64,000 nt of DNA from Clostridium collagenovorans DSM 3089 (GCF_900130005.1 NZ_FQXP01000011.1:71958-135957); one strand, 5' to 3'. Positions 35,688 through 45,151 are shown, counted from the stretch's first letter. Notes: generated by a model from the sequence alone, not told the origin. Made by a program: numbers and translations.

Positions 35688-37382
35688 TTAATTTTTAATA
35701 TCTTTTTTCATAAATACTACAAATGATATTATTAAAAGTACCACTGAAACTATGATTAATTGAATAGCCCCTTGATTATACTGCATTAGTATACCAAATC
35801 TTTCTGATAAAGCTTGCTCTGTAAACGGAACTAATCTAAAGTAAGAAGCATTTATATAAGGTAATAATGTTTTTACTATCCATGTTTGTTTCATACCAAC
35901 TAACAAATCTGTAACAGGAGCTATACCTAAATAAAGCACTGTACTTATTGCAACTGCTAAAGCTGTATTCTTTGATAATGTTGATATTGTTAAAACTAAA
36001 GATGATATAAATACTAAACTTGAAGATGAAATAACTATTTTAGGAAGTAAATACTTGATATATTCTACCCTAGTTATACTACCATTTATTGTTTGTAATA
36101 ATGGAGTTTTGTAGGTTTCAAAGCCAAATACAGCTCCTGTTGAAATATATAATATACCAATTCCTAATATAACAATTGAAAATCCAATTATTAAAACAGC
36201 TAATAACTTTGATAATAGTACCTTCCATCTTGAAACAGGTCTTATTAACAATAATCTTATAGTTCCTTGTGAAAACTCTGATGCTACAATTCCTCCACCA
36301 ATTATAATAACCATTATAACTGCTAAAATCATATATATTTCATAAGTTCCATCTAATACACTTCTAGCATCTCTTATGTCATTTAAAGCTGGAATATTAT
36401 TTTCTAGTCCATACCATACTTCATTTATCTTATTTATTCTTTGTTCTTTCTTTTCATTATAATTCTTAACATAGTCATCATATGTCATAGAATACCCTTG
36501 TTGAGTAGCTATTGAACTATACTCAGTCTCTGTCATTAAATTAATTCTTAACTCTTGAATTTCCTTTTCAATAGTATTTATTGAGTTATTTTTCCAGTTG
36601 TTTAAGTCATAATCTATTTTATTTTTTAATCTAAACTCTATTATCTTTTTATCTTCTTCAAAATTCTTAATTGAACTTTCTGCTGATTTTGCTTGCTTTT
36701 CTAATTGTGCTAATTTTTCCTTTCCTTCTTCATCCTTAGGATTTTTAGCTTTTAACTTTTCATAATCCTCAATAGTCTTTTTATTTAAATCTATAAATCC
36801 TTGCTTTCTTTTTAACTCTTCTTCAGTATGAGCCATATAATCATTATTAGTTATAATACTTTTTATTTTCTCTTTTTGAGATATTAAAGCTGTCTCAACT
36901 TCTTTCTTTTTAGCCAAAGTCATTTCATAATATGCTGAAACCTCATCAGTGCTTGCACTCTGTAAGTTCTCAATTACTACTTCTTGATTGTATCCTTCTA
37001 ATACAAATTCTATAGCTGCTAAATCATACGCTGCATCTCTAAAATTTTCTGCTTCAATTCTTCTCCAATCATCAAATCCAATTTTATAATCTACATATAA
37101 CTGCCAATACTCTTTCTCAATCATAGCATACTGATATGACATTTTTCCCTTTTGAGTTTTATCTTCCTTAGATTGTTCCATCATCTGATTGGCTTGTTCT
37201 ACTAAAAACTTATTGCTTTCTAAAGCACTATTGCTATATCTATCAACCGGCATTTTCTTAATAAACATTGGTAGTACCATAGCTGTTATTAATATTAATG
37301 CAAAAATTATTTTTATACTAGGTTTTTTAAATTGCTTTACTAGTTCATTATATGTTAAACTTACTATTTTCAAATTTTTCAT
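35688..37382 (-). CDS. ABC-2-type transporter permease
   Basis: 564 residues. One N-terminal transmembrane helix (~25-45), a long extracellular helical stretch (50-330, coiled-coil like, with many KEEL/EKQ repeats), then about six transmembrane helices, typical of the ABC-2 permease (Natrium/BcrB-like) with a large insertion. Starts at ATG 37382 which sits directly on AAAGGGG, or at TTG 9 nt farther, where spacing is normal. Partner ATPase is upstream by 5 bp. Substrate cannot be read. Confidence 0.87.
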   Translation of the reverse strand: MKNLKIVSLTYNELVKQFKKPSIKIIFALILITAMVLPMFIKKMPVDRYSNSALESNKFLVEQANQMMEQSKEDKTQKGKMSYQYAMIEKEYWQLYVDYKIGFDDWRRIEAENFRDAAYDLAAIEFVLEGYNQEVVIENLQSASTDEVSAYYEMTLAKKKEVETALISQKEKIKSIITNNDYMAHTEEELKRKQGFIDLNKKTIEDYEKLKAKNPKDEEGKEKLAQLEKQAKSAESSIKNFEEDKKIIEFRLKNKIDYDLNNWKNNSINTIEKEIQELRINLMTETEYSSIATQQGYSMTYDDYVKNYNEKKEQRINKINEVWYGLENNIPALNDIRDARSVLDGTYEIYMILAVIMVIIIGGGIVASEFSQGTIRLLLIRPVSRWKVLLSKLLAVLIIGFSIVILGIGILYISTGAVFGFETYKTPLLQTINGSITRVEYIKYLLPKIVISSSSLVFISSLVLTISTLSKNTALAVAISTVLYLGIAPVTDLLVGMKQTWIVKTLLPYINASYFRLVPFTEQALSERFGILMQYNQGAIQLIIVSVVLLIISFVVFMKKDIKN

Positions 37383-37387
37383 CCCCT

Positions 37388-38320
37388 TTATCTAATTTGT
37401 TCCTTAGAGCCCTTAGTCACTTCCATAAACTCGTCTTCTAAAGTTTTAGTCATCATATTAACTACATATAAAGTCATATCATTTAAGATTATTTCTTTAT
37501 TTATTTTCCCTAATTCTTCTCGTTCACAACTTACTTTTACTGCATTATCTAAAATTTCTACATCTAAGTTAGGATATTTTTTACTTATAACACTTATAGC
37601 CTTTTCATTATCACTAACTTCTAACTTATAAAACTTCTTAGTTGCTGACTCATCTTTCTTGATATCGCCGATAGTTTTAATATCTATTATTTTTCCACCA
37701 TCAATAATACCAAATCTATCACACATAAGCTCCATCTCAGTTAAAAGATGGCTTGATACCATTACTGATAGCCCCTCTTTTTCAGCTAAATCTCTTAAAG
37801 TTTCTCTAAGTTCCTTTATACCCATTGGATCTAAACCATTAGTAGGCTCATCCAATATAAGTAACTTAGGATTATGTAAAAGAGCTTGAGCTACACCTAG
37901 TCTCTGTCTCATACCTAAAGAATACTTACTAACCTTATCATCTATTCTGTTTCCAAGCTTAACTAAATCAACAACTTCATCTATTCTCTGCTTGGTTATT
38001 CCCCCATGCATCCTTGCATAAAGTCTTAAGTTGTCTCGTCCACTTAAATATCCATACATCTCAGGGTTTTCTATTATTCCTCCAACCCCGTTTAAAGCCT
38101 CCTCAAACTGCTTTCTAACACTTTTGCCATCTATATATATTTCACCTTTGCTTATACTGTATAACCCTGTAATCATCTTTATAGTTGTAGTTTTTCCAGC
38201 ACCATTGGGTCCTAAGAAACCAAATATCTCACCTTCATTAATTTTAAAGCTTATATCTTCAACTAAAGTTTTATTCCCCATAATTTTACTAACATTCTTC
38301 AGTTCTAAAACGGTTTTCAT
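37388..38320 (-). CDS. ABC transporter ATPase (BcrA-like)
   Basis: 310 residues: Walker A GPNGAGKTT, Q-loop GIIENPEMYG, signature YSLGMRQRLGVAQALL, Walker B LLILDEPTNGLD, H-loop SSHLL, then a C-terminal ~90-residue tail typical of bacitracin/lantibiotic-immunity ATPases. Forms a transporter with the permease 5 bp downstream. ATG follows AAGGAGG. Family members confer immunity or resistance to peptide antibiotics; the real substrate is not proven here. Confidence 0.93.
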   Translation of the reverse strand: MKTVLELKNVSKIMGNKTLVEDISFKINEGEIFGFLGPNGAGKTTTIKMITGLYSISKGEIYIDGKSVRKQFEEALNGVGGIIENPEMYGYLSGRDNLRLYARMHGGITKQRIDEVVDLVKLGNRIDDKVSKYSLGMRQRLGVAQALLHNPKLLILDEPTNGLDPMGIKELRETLRDLAEKEGLSVMVSSHLLTEMELMCDRFGIIDGGKIIDIKTIGDIKKDESATKKFYKLEVSDNEKAISVISKKYPNLDVEILDNAVKVSCEREELGKINKEIILNDMTLYVVNMMTKTLEDEFMEVTKGSKEQIR

Positions 38321-38449
38321 ATTTCTTACCTCCTTGTTTGCTCTTCCTGATATTTAGTATTTTATTCTGTGTAACTTACAATTATCTTATTCTAATCTTA
38401 CTTTTTGATAACAAATAAAATCTATCTTATTAAATCAAAAATAAAGCAA

Positions 38450-38490
38450 AAAAAATCTAAATGTGATTTTACGTTACACTTAGATTTTTC
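38450..38490 (-). terminator. Terminator after the DUF2089 operon
   Basis: Arms AAATCTAAGTGT and ACATTTAGATTT (one G-U) with a run of seven T on the minus strand; about 160 bp after the 77-residue gene. Confidence 0.8.
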
Positions 38491-38653
38491 TTGCTTTTAT
38501 TTACATTATATTAATCTTATATTAAGAACTTAATTCTTAGTACTTACCCTATTTATAGTATCAGTTATCCTATATATGTAATTTAAAACTTCTCTCACTA
38601 CATATATGGATATATTATAATCTTCTTAATAATTAAACTTAAAAATATATTTT

Positions 38654-38887
38654 TTATAAGGTAATACTTACATACTCACCACTTTGTGATTCAACTTCTA
38701 CAATTCTTAAGCCCCTATACTCTCTCAAAGTTCCCTTCAAGCCCTTAAAAAGCTCTATAGCAATTTTCTTTTGTTCTTTACTAAAACTCTCATTTGGAAT
38801 ACACCTTATTATTATACTTCCCATAGCTAATGGAACTGGTAAAGTTAATTTAAGCCTTGCTTCTTTGCTTCTTATAGAAATTCTCAT
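38654..38887 (-). CDS. Small conserved-looking protein, third gene of the DUF2089 operon
   Basis: 77 residues, mixed alpha/beta with a basic start (MRISIRSKEARLKLTLPVPL) and an amphipathic helix (KEQKKIAIELFKGLKGTLRE). No family recognised. ATG follows TTAGGGG. It begins 10 bp after the gene upstream and shares its transcript. Confidence 0.68.
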   Translation of the reverse strand: MRISIRSKEARLKLTLPVPLAMGSIIIRCIPNESFSKEQKKIAIELFKGLKGTLREYRGLRIVEVESQSGEYVSITL

Positions 38888-38897
38888 TTTAAAACCC

Positions 38898-39287
38898 CTA
38901 ACTTATTCCTATTTTAACTATATCACCTTGACTAGAACTTATATCTACTATATCCCCCATAACCTCATTATCTAAGCATGATACTATGGTATTCATTATT
39001 TCATCAATATCAATTCCCTCCATACCTTCAATGGATGTTGATATAGGTAATTTACCAGTAAGTTTTATGACTTCTTTAATCACTTTAATTGGAAGCTGTA
39101 TATTAACTCTATCTCCCTCATTACTTAAAATATTAACTCTGAAAAACTTATCATCATATAGTTTTGCAGGTACAATATCAGTATTTTTTGATGAACTTTC
39201 TAAAGCTTCAATTATTTCCTTAGCTTTATCAACAGAAATTTTCCCCTCTTCAACCATTTTTAATACTGTAACAACCTCTTCATTCAT
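38898..39287 (-). CDS. SHOCT-like/DUF2089-associated protein, second gene of the operon
   Basis: 129 residues. The first 30 (LKMVEEGKISVDKAKEIIEAL) form the short amphipathic SHOCT-like helix pair also found at the end of the DUF2089 protein (LAALEKGDISVDEAISKLKD). The remainder is alpha/beta. The shared helix could be an interaction module. ATG after TTGGAGG. Such proteins sit beside DUF2089 regulators in Firmicutes; the function is not established. Confidence 0.78.
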   Translation of the reverse strand: MNEEVVTVLKMVEEGKISVDKAKEIIEALESSSKNTDIVPAKLYDDKFFRVNILSNEGDRVNIQLPIKVIKEVIKLTGKLPISTSIEGMEGIDIDEIMNTIVSCLDNEVMGDIVDISSSQGDIVKIGIS

Positions 39288-39303
39288 AATAATCCCTCCA
39301 ATT

Positions 39304-39666
39304 TTAATCCTTTAATTTACTAATTGCTTCATCAACTGAAATATCTCCCTTTTCTAAGGCAGCTAAAATATCCTTACTTTCTTGTTTAGTTTTAGTTTCT
39401 TTTACCGAATATCCTAAACTTTCAATTACTTCATCCAATTTTGCCCTAACTGTTGGATATGAAATTCCCAAATCCTTCTCAACTTCTTTTATACTTCCTC
39501 TACATTTTATAAAAGTCTCAACGAAATATAACTGCTCACTACTTAAATAATCAAATTTAGATAATTCAAATTCATTTTCTATAACTGTATTACAACTATT
39601 GCATTTTAATTTTATTGCTTTTAGCTTATTAGAACATACTGGACAGCGACTTAATATTTTATACAT
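39304..39666 (-). CDS. DUF2089-family zinc-finger/HTH regulator
   Basis: 120 residues: two CxxC pairs at the N-terminus (CPVC, CNSC) that should hold zinc, a helix-turn-helix (GSIKEVEKDLGISYPTVRAKLDEV), and a C-terminal SHOCT-like tail. Predicted DNA-binding regulator. The ATG at 39666 is used because GAGGAG lies 6 nt before it; a 12-residue upstream extension lacks such a site. The three genes 39666-38654 form one transcript, probably controlling the other two or a membrane stress response. Confidence 0.88.
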   Translation of the reverse strand: MYKILSRCPVCSNKLKAIKLKCNSCNTVIENEFELSKFDYLSSEQLYFVETFIKCRGSIKEVEKDLGISYPTVRAKLDEVIESLGYSVKETKTKQESKDILAALEKGDISVDEAISKLKD

Positions 39667-39891
39667 GAAACTCCTCCTATCTTTAATAATAATATACACC
39701 ATCCTTCAAATAATGTGAAGAGTTTTATTGAATATTTTAATATTAAAATTAATATTATTAATTTATAGTCAGACATTCAATTGATTTTATTAATCTTATG
39801 ATTAATTTTAATGATATTCCTATGTGATTTATATATTAAAGCAAATATTACGACGATATATTATCTATTTATTAAATCTAATTAATAAATA

Positions 39892-39935
39892 AAAAAAGAC
39901 CTAATATTTTATATACTAAAATATTAGGTCTTTTT
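39892..39935 (-). terminator. Terminator downstream of the small membrane protein gene
   Basis: 15-bp stem (AAAAAGACCTAATATTT and complement) flanked by A- and T-runs; strong in both directions. Confidence 0.88.
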
Positions 39936-39967
39936 ACTCTCTTTTCGTCTTTTATCATTGAAGAAGT

Positions 39968-40378
39968 TTAAATTCTTTTTGACTTAGCTAATAAGACTAC
40001 ATTTCCCATAGTTGAAAAAGCCATAACTACTCCTATGCCGGCTAAAATATCTCCAATAGAATACATGCCTTTACAAGGAAAAGTTAAATAATACTTGTCA
40101 GTTAAAAATTCATACTTTACTTCTTCACTTAAAGCTATATGCCTGTAATCTTCTACTATCTCACCTTGTACAGTACTTACGGGCATTTTACCATAATTTT
40201 TTTCTACAACTATTAAATTCAGTGTTAGTCCCACTGCACCTAATAATGCTCCTGTAATAATTATTAATACCATTATATTTATTGCAAGCTTGTGATTTTC
40301 ATTTTTAACTATAGAAAAAATTAAAATACTAAAAATAATTGATATTAGAAATAACTTGACTACTAAATTAAAATTCAT
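39968..40378 (-). CDS. Small membrane protein (DUF5317-like)
   Basis: 136 residues, three hydrophobic helices (6-22, 32-55, 109-131) around an outer loop. The middle segment GITL/FPCKGMYSIGDILAGIG resembles DUF5317 proteins; the assignment is tentative. ATG after AGAGAGG. Its transcript is short and ends at a strong terminator. Confidence 0.65.
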   Translation of the reverse strand: MNFNLVVKLFLISIIFSILIFSIVKNENHKLAINIMVLIIITGALLGAVGLTLNLIVVEKNYGKMPVSTVQGEIVEDYRHIALSEEVKYEFLTDKYYLTFPCKGMYSIGDILAGIGVVMAFSTMGNVVLLAKSKRI

Positions 40379-40520
40379 AATTTTTACCTCTCTATTTCAT
40401 ATTTTCAATTATTTTAGCATCTATTAAAAATTAAAACTATAGATTTTATGCACTATACCAACTTCTATAATTTTTTATAAAACTTCAAAAGTTACTTTAA
40501 TATATATTCTAAATATTTCT

Positions 40521-41228
40521 TTACTTCCATGCAACTATAAGAACAGTGTTTTTATCTTCACCTTCATTAAAAAATTCAACTTTTTCAAAACCAGCCTTTT
40601 TAATTAACTCTATTTCATGTTCCAAAGTTAAAGGAGTATCAAAGTGAACAAAATATTCTTCTGAAAGTTTCTCTTTCTCCCTTCTAATATCACTTTCTAA
40701 GAATAATAAATCTTCTATTTCTTGAGTCCTTGCAATATAATCGCACTCAATATAACATCCACCATTTTTTAAACTACTATATAGTTTTCTAAATACCTCA
40801 ATTTTCTTTTCTGGTCTAAAATGATGTAATGTTTGAAAGGATATTGCTGTATCAAAACAACCTTCTCCAAACTCCGTAGTAAAATAATCACCACAAATTA
40901 GCTCTGTATTTTTGTCTTTATACTTATTTTCAAGTTTATCTAACATACTCTTAGCTAAGTCAATTCCTGTAACCCTAATAGCAGGAAGATGTTTAAAAAT
41001 TTCTTCTAATTCTAATCCTGTACCACATCCAATATCAAGAAGTTCTTTAGTATTTTTAGGAATAAGTTTTCCCATAACTTTATAATACTTATCCCAAGAT
41101 TCCATATGTTCATCATAAGTCTCAACCCTTTCTTCAAAAAATTGATCCATAGACTCTAGTTTTGTATCCCTTGTTTCTTCAAGCCATGATTTAAGTTCTT
41201 CTAGATATTCTTCATATTCCTTTTCCAT
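40521..41228 (-). CDS. Class I SAM-dependent methyltransferase
   Basis: 235 residues: motif I LLDIGCGTGLELE (about 62-74), motif II GIDLAKSML, and the late motif DTAISFQTLHHFRPEKK. It looks like an ubiquinone/menaquinone-type or small-molecule methyltransferase but the substrate is not evident. ATG after AGGGGG. Neighbours give no clue. Confidence 0.9.
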   Translation of the reverse strand: MEKEYEEYLEELKSWLEETRDTKLESMDQFFEERVETYDEHMESWDKYYKVMGKLIPKNTKELLDIGCGTGLELEEIFKHLPAIRVTGIDLAKSMLDKLENKYKDKNTELICGDYFTTEFGEGCFDTAISFQTLHHFRPEKKIEVFRKLYSSLKNGGCYIECDYIARTQEIEDLLFLESDIRREKEKLSEEYFVHFDTPLTLEHEIELIKKAGFEKVEFFNEGEDKNTVLIVAWK

Positions 41229-41363
41229 AATTATCCCCCTAAATTATGCAAACATATTATTATATATTTGATTTTAATTTTTGACTCTTAAAATTCATTT
41301 GTTTTATATTTATAATTATAATCAAGCTAATACATCTTAAAACCTAATAAACTTTTCTGAAGT

Positions 41364-41394
41364 AAAAAAGAGTCATAGAATTTATCTATGACTC
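41364..41394 (-). terminator. Terminator overlapping the end of the CD3324-like gene
   Basis: 11-bp stem GAGTCATAGAT (with complement) and T6 on the minus strand; the hairpin includes the stop codon. Confidence 0.88.
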
Positions 41395-41679
41395 TGCTTG
41401 AATTTTTTCTTTCTTTTTTAACTCTGTAACTACTCTTTGGATACTTTTCTCTGATAGATAGTACTTTTTAGATAATTCCTTAATACTTTTACCAGATTTA
41501 TTTTCAAAATAAATTTGATTATTTCTATTCCTTATTTCTTTTTTTGTATTGGTGTTTTCTCCCCAACTTTTCTTATTGCTCTCTAGTCTAGGAATATAAA
41601 TATATTCTCCATCTATATATGATTGAATAACTTCTATAACCTCTCTTGGTAAAATATCACTTGCTTTAATATAGCCCAT
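41386..41679 (-). CDS. CD3324-family helix-turn-helix protein
   Basis: 97 residues with the family start MGYIKASDILPREVIEVIQSY, the middle IYIPRLESNKKSWGENT, and a terminal HTH (KSIKELSKKYYLSEKSIQRVV). Predicted small DNA-binding regulator common in clostridia. ATG after TAGGAGG. It is on its own short transcript. Confidence 0.85.
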   Translation of the reverse strand: MGYIKASDILPREVIEVIQSYIDGEYIYIPRLESNKKSWGENTNTKKEIRNRNNQIYFENKSGKSIKELSKKYYLSEKSIQRVVTELKKKEKIQAES

Positions 41680-41709
41680 TTTTGCCTCCTAAAATTTTAT
41701 AGGAATATG

Positions 41710-41741
41710 ACAAAGGCTATTAAAATTTTGCAATAGCCTTT
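41710..41741 (-). terminator. Hairpin after the diguanylate cyclase gene
   Basis: CAAAGGCTAT with exact complement and a 12-nt loop; no U-tract, so it may be only a pause or a bidirectional stem. Confidence 0.6.
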
Positions 41742-41790
41742 GCTATACAAAAATAATTAGTTTTCTCATACATTCTTCAACTCCTTTATA

Positions 41791-42963
41791 TTAATTATTT
41801 TTCATATTATTTTTATTAATATACATTTGTTTATCAGCACATATAATTACCTTATCAAAATTATCCTCACTGTTTTTAAATAAGCTATATCCATATGCCA
41901 CACTTATGTTTGTATCTATTATCTTACTATATCTACCTAAAACTCTTTGAAAGTTTTCCAACTCTTTAATTAATTCTTCTTCACTAATATCCTCTTCTAA
42001 AATTACTACAAATTCATCTCCACCGACCCTAAAAATATTCTTATTATTCTTAAAGGCTTCTTTAAAAGCATTAGCTAAAGATTTAATTAAGTTATCCCCT
42101 ATATGATGACCTAAGCTATCATTAGTTTGTTTCAAATAATTTAAATCAAAGGAAATATACCATAAGGATAATACATTTTCTCTTTTTGTTCTAATTTCAT
42201 CGAGCTTTTCTTCATAAGCAGTTCTATTTTTAAGTCCTGTTAATCCATCAGTATATGCCATCTTATAATACAAATCTTGTAACTCAAGTTGTATTTCTTG
42301 CTTCTCCAACTGAGCAGATAAAATATACTCTTTTTCTTTTCTCTTATATACCTCTTTTGTAAGAACCATTATCCTAAAAATCACCATATAAGTTACAATG
42401 ACCAGCACACAATATAGAATAGCTATGGGTAAATACTCAATTCTTTCAACTATATAAGTTGGATATGCAATAAATGCGTATAACATTATATAATATAAAA
42501 ATGATAGTGCTGAAATAACAATCCATCCACTTGATTTAATTGTCATTAATTCATGATATCGTTTAGAAACTAATTTGGATATACAACCAATTAATATTAA
42601 CATTAATATTTGCAAAAATATTTTTACAATTTTATCTATATTTATTAAATAACTAAATATATCAACTAAAAAAAATATAACTGCTGTAATATTATCTACC
42701 ATTGAGAAAGTTAACAAGAACCTTCCATCCTTATACTCTGAAAACAAATAAAATATTGCCAAACTAGGAATAGTAACTATTATTAAAAATAATATTGGAT
42801 TTCTAAAACCATATATTAATGCCAAATTAGAAATTAATATCATAGTTAAAACACTTATCCCAACAATAGAAATAGACTTTTTCTTTGGTTCCTTCCATTT
42901 CATCAAATAATAATAAGGTATAATATTACGTACTAATGTAATCAAAATGTCTACGAAGCTCAT
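41791..42963 (-). CDS. Membrane-bound diguanylate cyclase (GGDEF)
   Basis: About 390 residues. Six to seven transmembrane helices (1-205), a coiled linker (KEYILSAQLEKQEIQLELQ), then a full GGDEF domain: GLTGLKNR, the DSLGHHIGDNLIK helix and the active-site loop RVGGDEFVVIL. Makes c-di-GMP from two GTP. No autoinhibitory RxxD motif stands out just before the site. The ATG at 42963 is preceded by GAGGGGAAA, which makes it likelier than the upstream ATG at 42975. A c-di-GMP riboswitch elsewhere in the window would respond to its product. Confidence 0.92.
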   Translation of the reverse strand: MSFVDILITLVRNIIPYYYLMKWKEPKKKSISIVGISVLTMILISNLALIYGFRNPILFLIIVTIPSLAIFYLFSEYKDGRFLLTFSMVDNITAVIFFLVDIFSYLINIDKIVKIFLQILMLILIGCISKLVSKRYHELMTIKSSGWIVISALSFLYYIMLYAFIAYPTYIVERIEYLPIAILYCVLVIVTYMVIFRIMVLTKEVYKRKEKEYILSAQLEKQEIQLELQDLYYKMAYTDGLTGLKNRTAYEEKLDEIRTKRENVLSLWYISFDLNYLKQTNDSLGHHIGDNLIKSLANAFKEAFKNNKNIFRVGGDEFVVILEEDISEEELIKELENFQRVLGRYSKIIDTNISVAYGYSLFKNSEDNFDKVIICADKQMYINKNNMKNN

Positions 42964-43408
42964 GTTTCCCCTCACTTTTATCTAGCCTACAATTTATAAT
43001 ATATAGGCTTACCGTTCTTTTAATAACTTCAAAAATATGATTGATCTAATAATACTATTTGAAAATTAAAATCATTATTTTAAAAAAGTACATGTATTGA
43101 AACTAACTTCTAATACATGTACCTTATTATTTTTTATTTATATAAAACTATATTATTCATATGAATTTCTACATTATTATACATGTTTTTACACGCTTAT
43201 ACAACTTTTCTCAGAATATTTATTTATCAATATTTATTATTAAGAGTACTTATTATTCTATAAAATTAAAAGAACTAAAAAATAATAATATATACTTTAA
43301 GTTATTTACTAAAAATATCACTGATAGTTATTATATTTCTTATTAAATAGTTCCTTATTAAGTACGAATGTTCAAATTACTAACATATAATTTATCTACA
43401 TTAATTAT
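42964..43408. other. Intergenic region with a terminator hairpin
   Basis: Contains an 11-bp perfect stem (GTACATGTATT, arms 43088-43098 and 43112-43122) with a T-run in both directions, suitable as terminator for the ABC-F gene. A 61-codon frame at 43161 is AT-rich and lacks a ribosome binding site, so I do not call it. Confidence 0.6.
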
Positions 43409-45055
43409 TTATTCCCTTAATTCTTTTAGTTTAGCTAATACATCATAATATTCTTTTTCATATTCAACTTTTTTATCAGCATTAGTTTCTAAGCACAACA
43501 TAGAAATTAACTGACTTTGCTTATTTTCTAAAATTAAAATTTCCTCATTTTTTTTATTGCAAGCTAAAGTTAGCTTTTTATTGTTTTTACTTTCCATATA
43601 CTCTCTATAGCTTCCATTGAACTCTTTAATTTTTAAGTTCTTAATTTCAATAACATAATCACATACTTTCTCTATAAATGCTCTATCATGAGAAACTATA
43701 AGCATAGTCTTCTCAGTATTTCGCAATGCTTCTTCAAGTGCCTGTAATGAAGTAATATCTAGATAATTAGTAGGTTCGTCTAAAACTAAAAAGTTATTGT
43801 CATCTAAAATTATTTTACAAAGTGCTACTTTTACTTTTTCACCACCACTTAATAAGTTTACTTTTTTATGTACATCAGTACCCTTAAATCCAAATAAGTT
43901 TAAATTTATCCTTATAAAGGTTTCATTAAAGGATGATGATACTTTTATATTATCTAAGATACTTTTGTCTTCCTTCAATATTTCTTGACTTTGATCAAAA
44001 TATCCTATTTTAACCTTAGGATTTGTTCTAATTGATGAATTATTATTTCTTAGAATCTCCTTTATTAAAGTAGTTTTTCCACATCCATTTTCACCTAATA
44101 AAGCTATCTTTTTATTTCTCTTAATCTTAAATGAAACATTATCTAACAACTTTTTCCTCTGTGCGAGAAGTGTAAAGTTATTTACTTCTATTAAATTCTT
44201 ACTTACTATTTCAAGACCATCTTTTATACATATTTTAATTTCTGCTATATCCTTAGGCTTTTCCTTTACTTCTAATTTATCTATTCTGCTTTGTATAGAT
44301 TTAACATTTCCATCTAAATTTTTCTTTCCTCTTTGATCCCCCATTTTATGAAGTCTAGCCTCTGAATTCCCCATTCTTTTAGGCGCTTTTTTTATATTAT
44401 CTCTTGAATTAATTTTTTTAATCTTGGCAGATTCTAATCTCTTTTTTTCTGAAATATATTGCTCAAACTCAAATTTTTCTCTTTCTCTTTCCTTTGATTT
44501 TAAGTGTGTATAACTCGTATAATTTCCGTTATACACACTTAACTTTCCATTATCTATTTCAACTATTCTATTACACAATACATCTAAAAAGTTTCTATCA
44601 TGTGATACTAGTAGCATAGCTCCATTATACTTTTTCAACATAGATTCTAATATATTTATGCTTTCTTTATCTAAATTCGCAGTAGGTTCATCTGCTATTA
44701 TTAACTTCTTTTCTTCTTTAAATGCATTTGCTATTCTTAATTTCACCTTTTCTCCCCCCGATAAATAATCTGCAAATTTATCGGGAGCCTTTAACATACT
44801 TTTTATCTTATTATCTTCTAATAAAAAATCTAAATCCTCACTTTGAGTAATATATGAATAACTATTAGTTAAATATATTTGTCCTTCATCTATTTCTATT
44901 TGTCTCGTTAAAGCCTTTATCAATGTAGTTTTTCCTGCTCCATTGGACCCTACTAAGCCTATTTTTTCATTTTCTAGAATCTCAAATTTATCTATATCTA
45001 AAACTAATTTATCCGAATAATATTTTTTTAATTTATCTATCATCACTAATTGCAT
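43409..45055 (-). CDS. ABC-F ribosomal protection protein (CplR/Vga-like)
   Basis: 548 residues with two ABC ATPase domains and no membrane helices: Walker A GSNGAGKTT and GENGCGKTT, signatures LSGGEKVKLR and LSGGEKVKVA, Walker B LIIADEPTANLD and FLVLDEPTNYLD, an interdomain linker (residues ~195-265) that carries the antibiotic-resistance loop, and a C-terminal coiled extension. Such proteins displace lincosamide, pleuromutilin and streptogramin A drugs from the ribosome; CplR-type members are known in clostridia. Symbol not given as the subfamily cannot be proven by eye. Its leader has an antibiotic-inducible-looking attenuator. Confidence 0.88.
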   Translation of the reverse strand: MQLVMIDKLKKYYSDKLVLDIDKFEILENEKIGLVGSNGAGKTTLIKALTRQIEIDEGQIYLTNSYSYITQSEDLDFLLEDNKIKSMLKAPDKFADYLSGGEKVKLRIANAFKEEKKLIIADEPTANLDKESINILESMLKKYNGAMLLVSHDRNFLDVLCNRIVEIDNGKLSVYNGNYTSYTHLKSKEREREKFEFEQYISEKKRLESAKIKKINSRDNIKKAPKRMGNSEARLHKMGDQRGKKNLDGNVKSIQSRIDKLEVKEKPKDIAEIKICIKDGLEIVSKNLIEVNNFTLLAQRKKLLDNVSFKIKRNKKIALLGENGCGKTTLIKEILRNNNSSIRTNPKVKIGYFDQSQEILKEDKSILDNIKVSSSFNETFIRINLNLFGFKGTDVHKKVNLLSGGEKVKVALCKIILDDNNFLVLDEPTNYLDITSLQALEEALRNTEKTMLIVSHDRAFIEKVCDYVIEIKNLKIKEFNGSYREYMESKNNKKLTLACNKKNEEILILENKQSQLISMLCLETNADKKVEYEKEYYDVLAKLKELRE

Positions 45056-45151
45056 AAAAAAATCCCTCCTTAATTGTACTCAAATATAAGGAGAGACTAT
45101 TATAATAATAGGCACGCTAAATAAAAGTAAAAAATATAATTTACTCTCCTT
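45056..45151 (-). promoter_or_regulatory. Three-segment attenuator leader of the ABC-F gene
   Basis: On the minus strand: segment 1 AAGGAGAG (45151-45144), segment 2 CTCTCCTT (45095-45088), segment 3 AAGGAGGG (45071-45064), then T7 and the ATG. Segment 2 pairs perfectly with 1 (8 bp), or with 3 (8 bp, one G-U). The 2-3 pairing forms an intrinsic terminator and hides the ribosome binding site; the 1-2 pairing frees it. A CTATTAT/ATAATAG stem adds to the 1-2 form. Segment 1 is itself a Shine-Dalgarno, but only non-AUG codons (ATT, ATA) follow it before a TAG. Confidence 0.75.

Noticed and set aside
43161..43346. 61-codon open frame on the plus strand
   Set aside because: Made almost wholly of AT-rich codons, no ribosome binding site, no recognisable protein pattern; consistent with chance.
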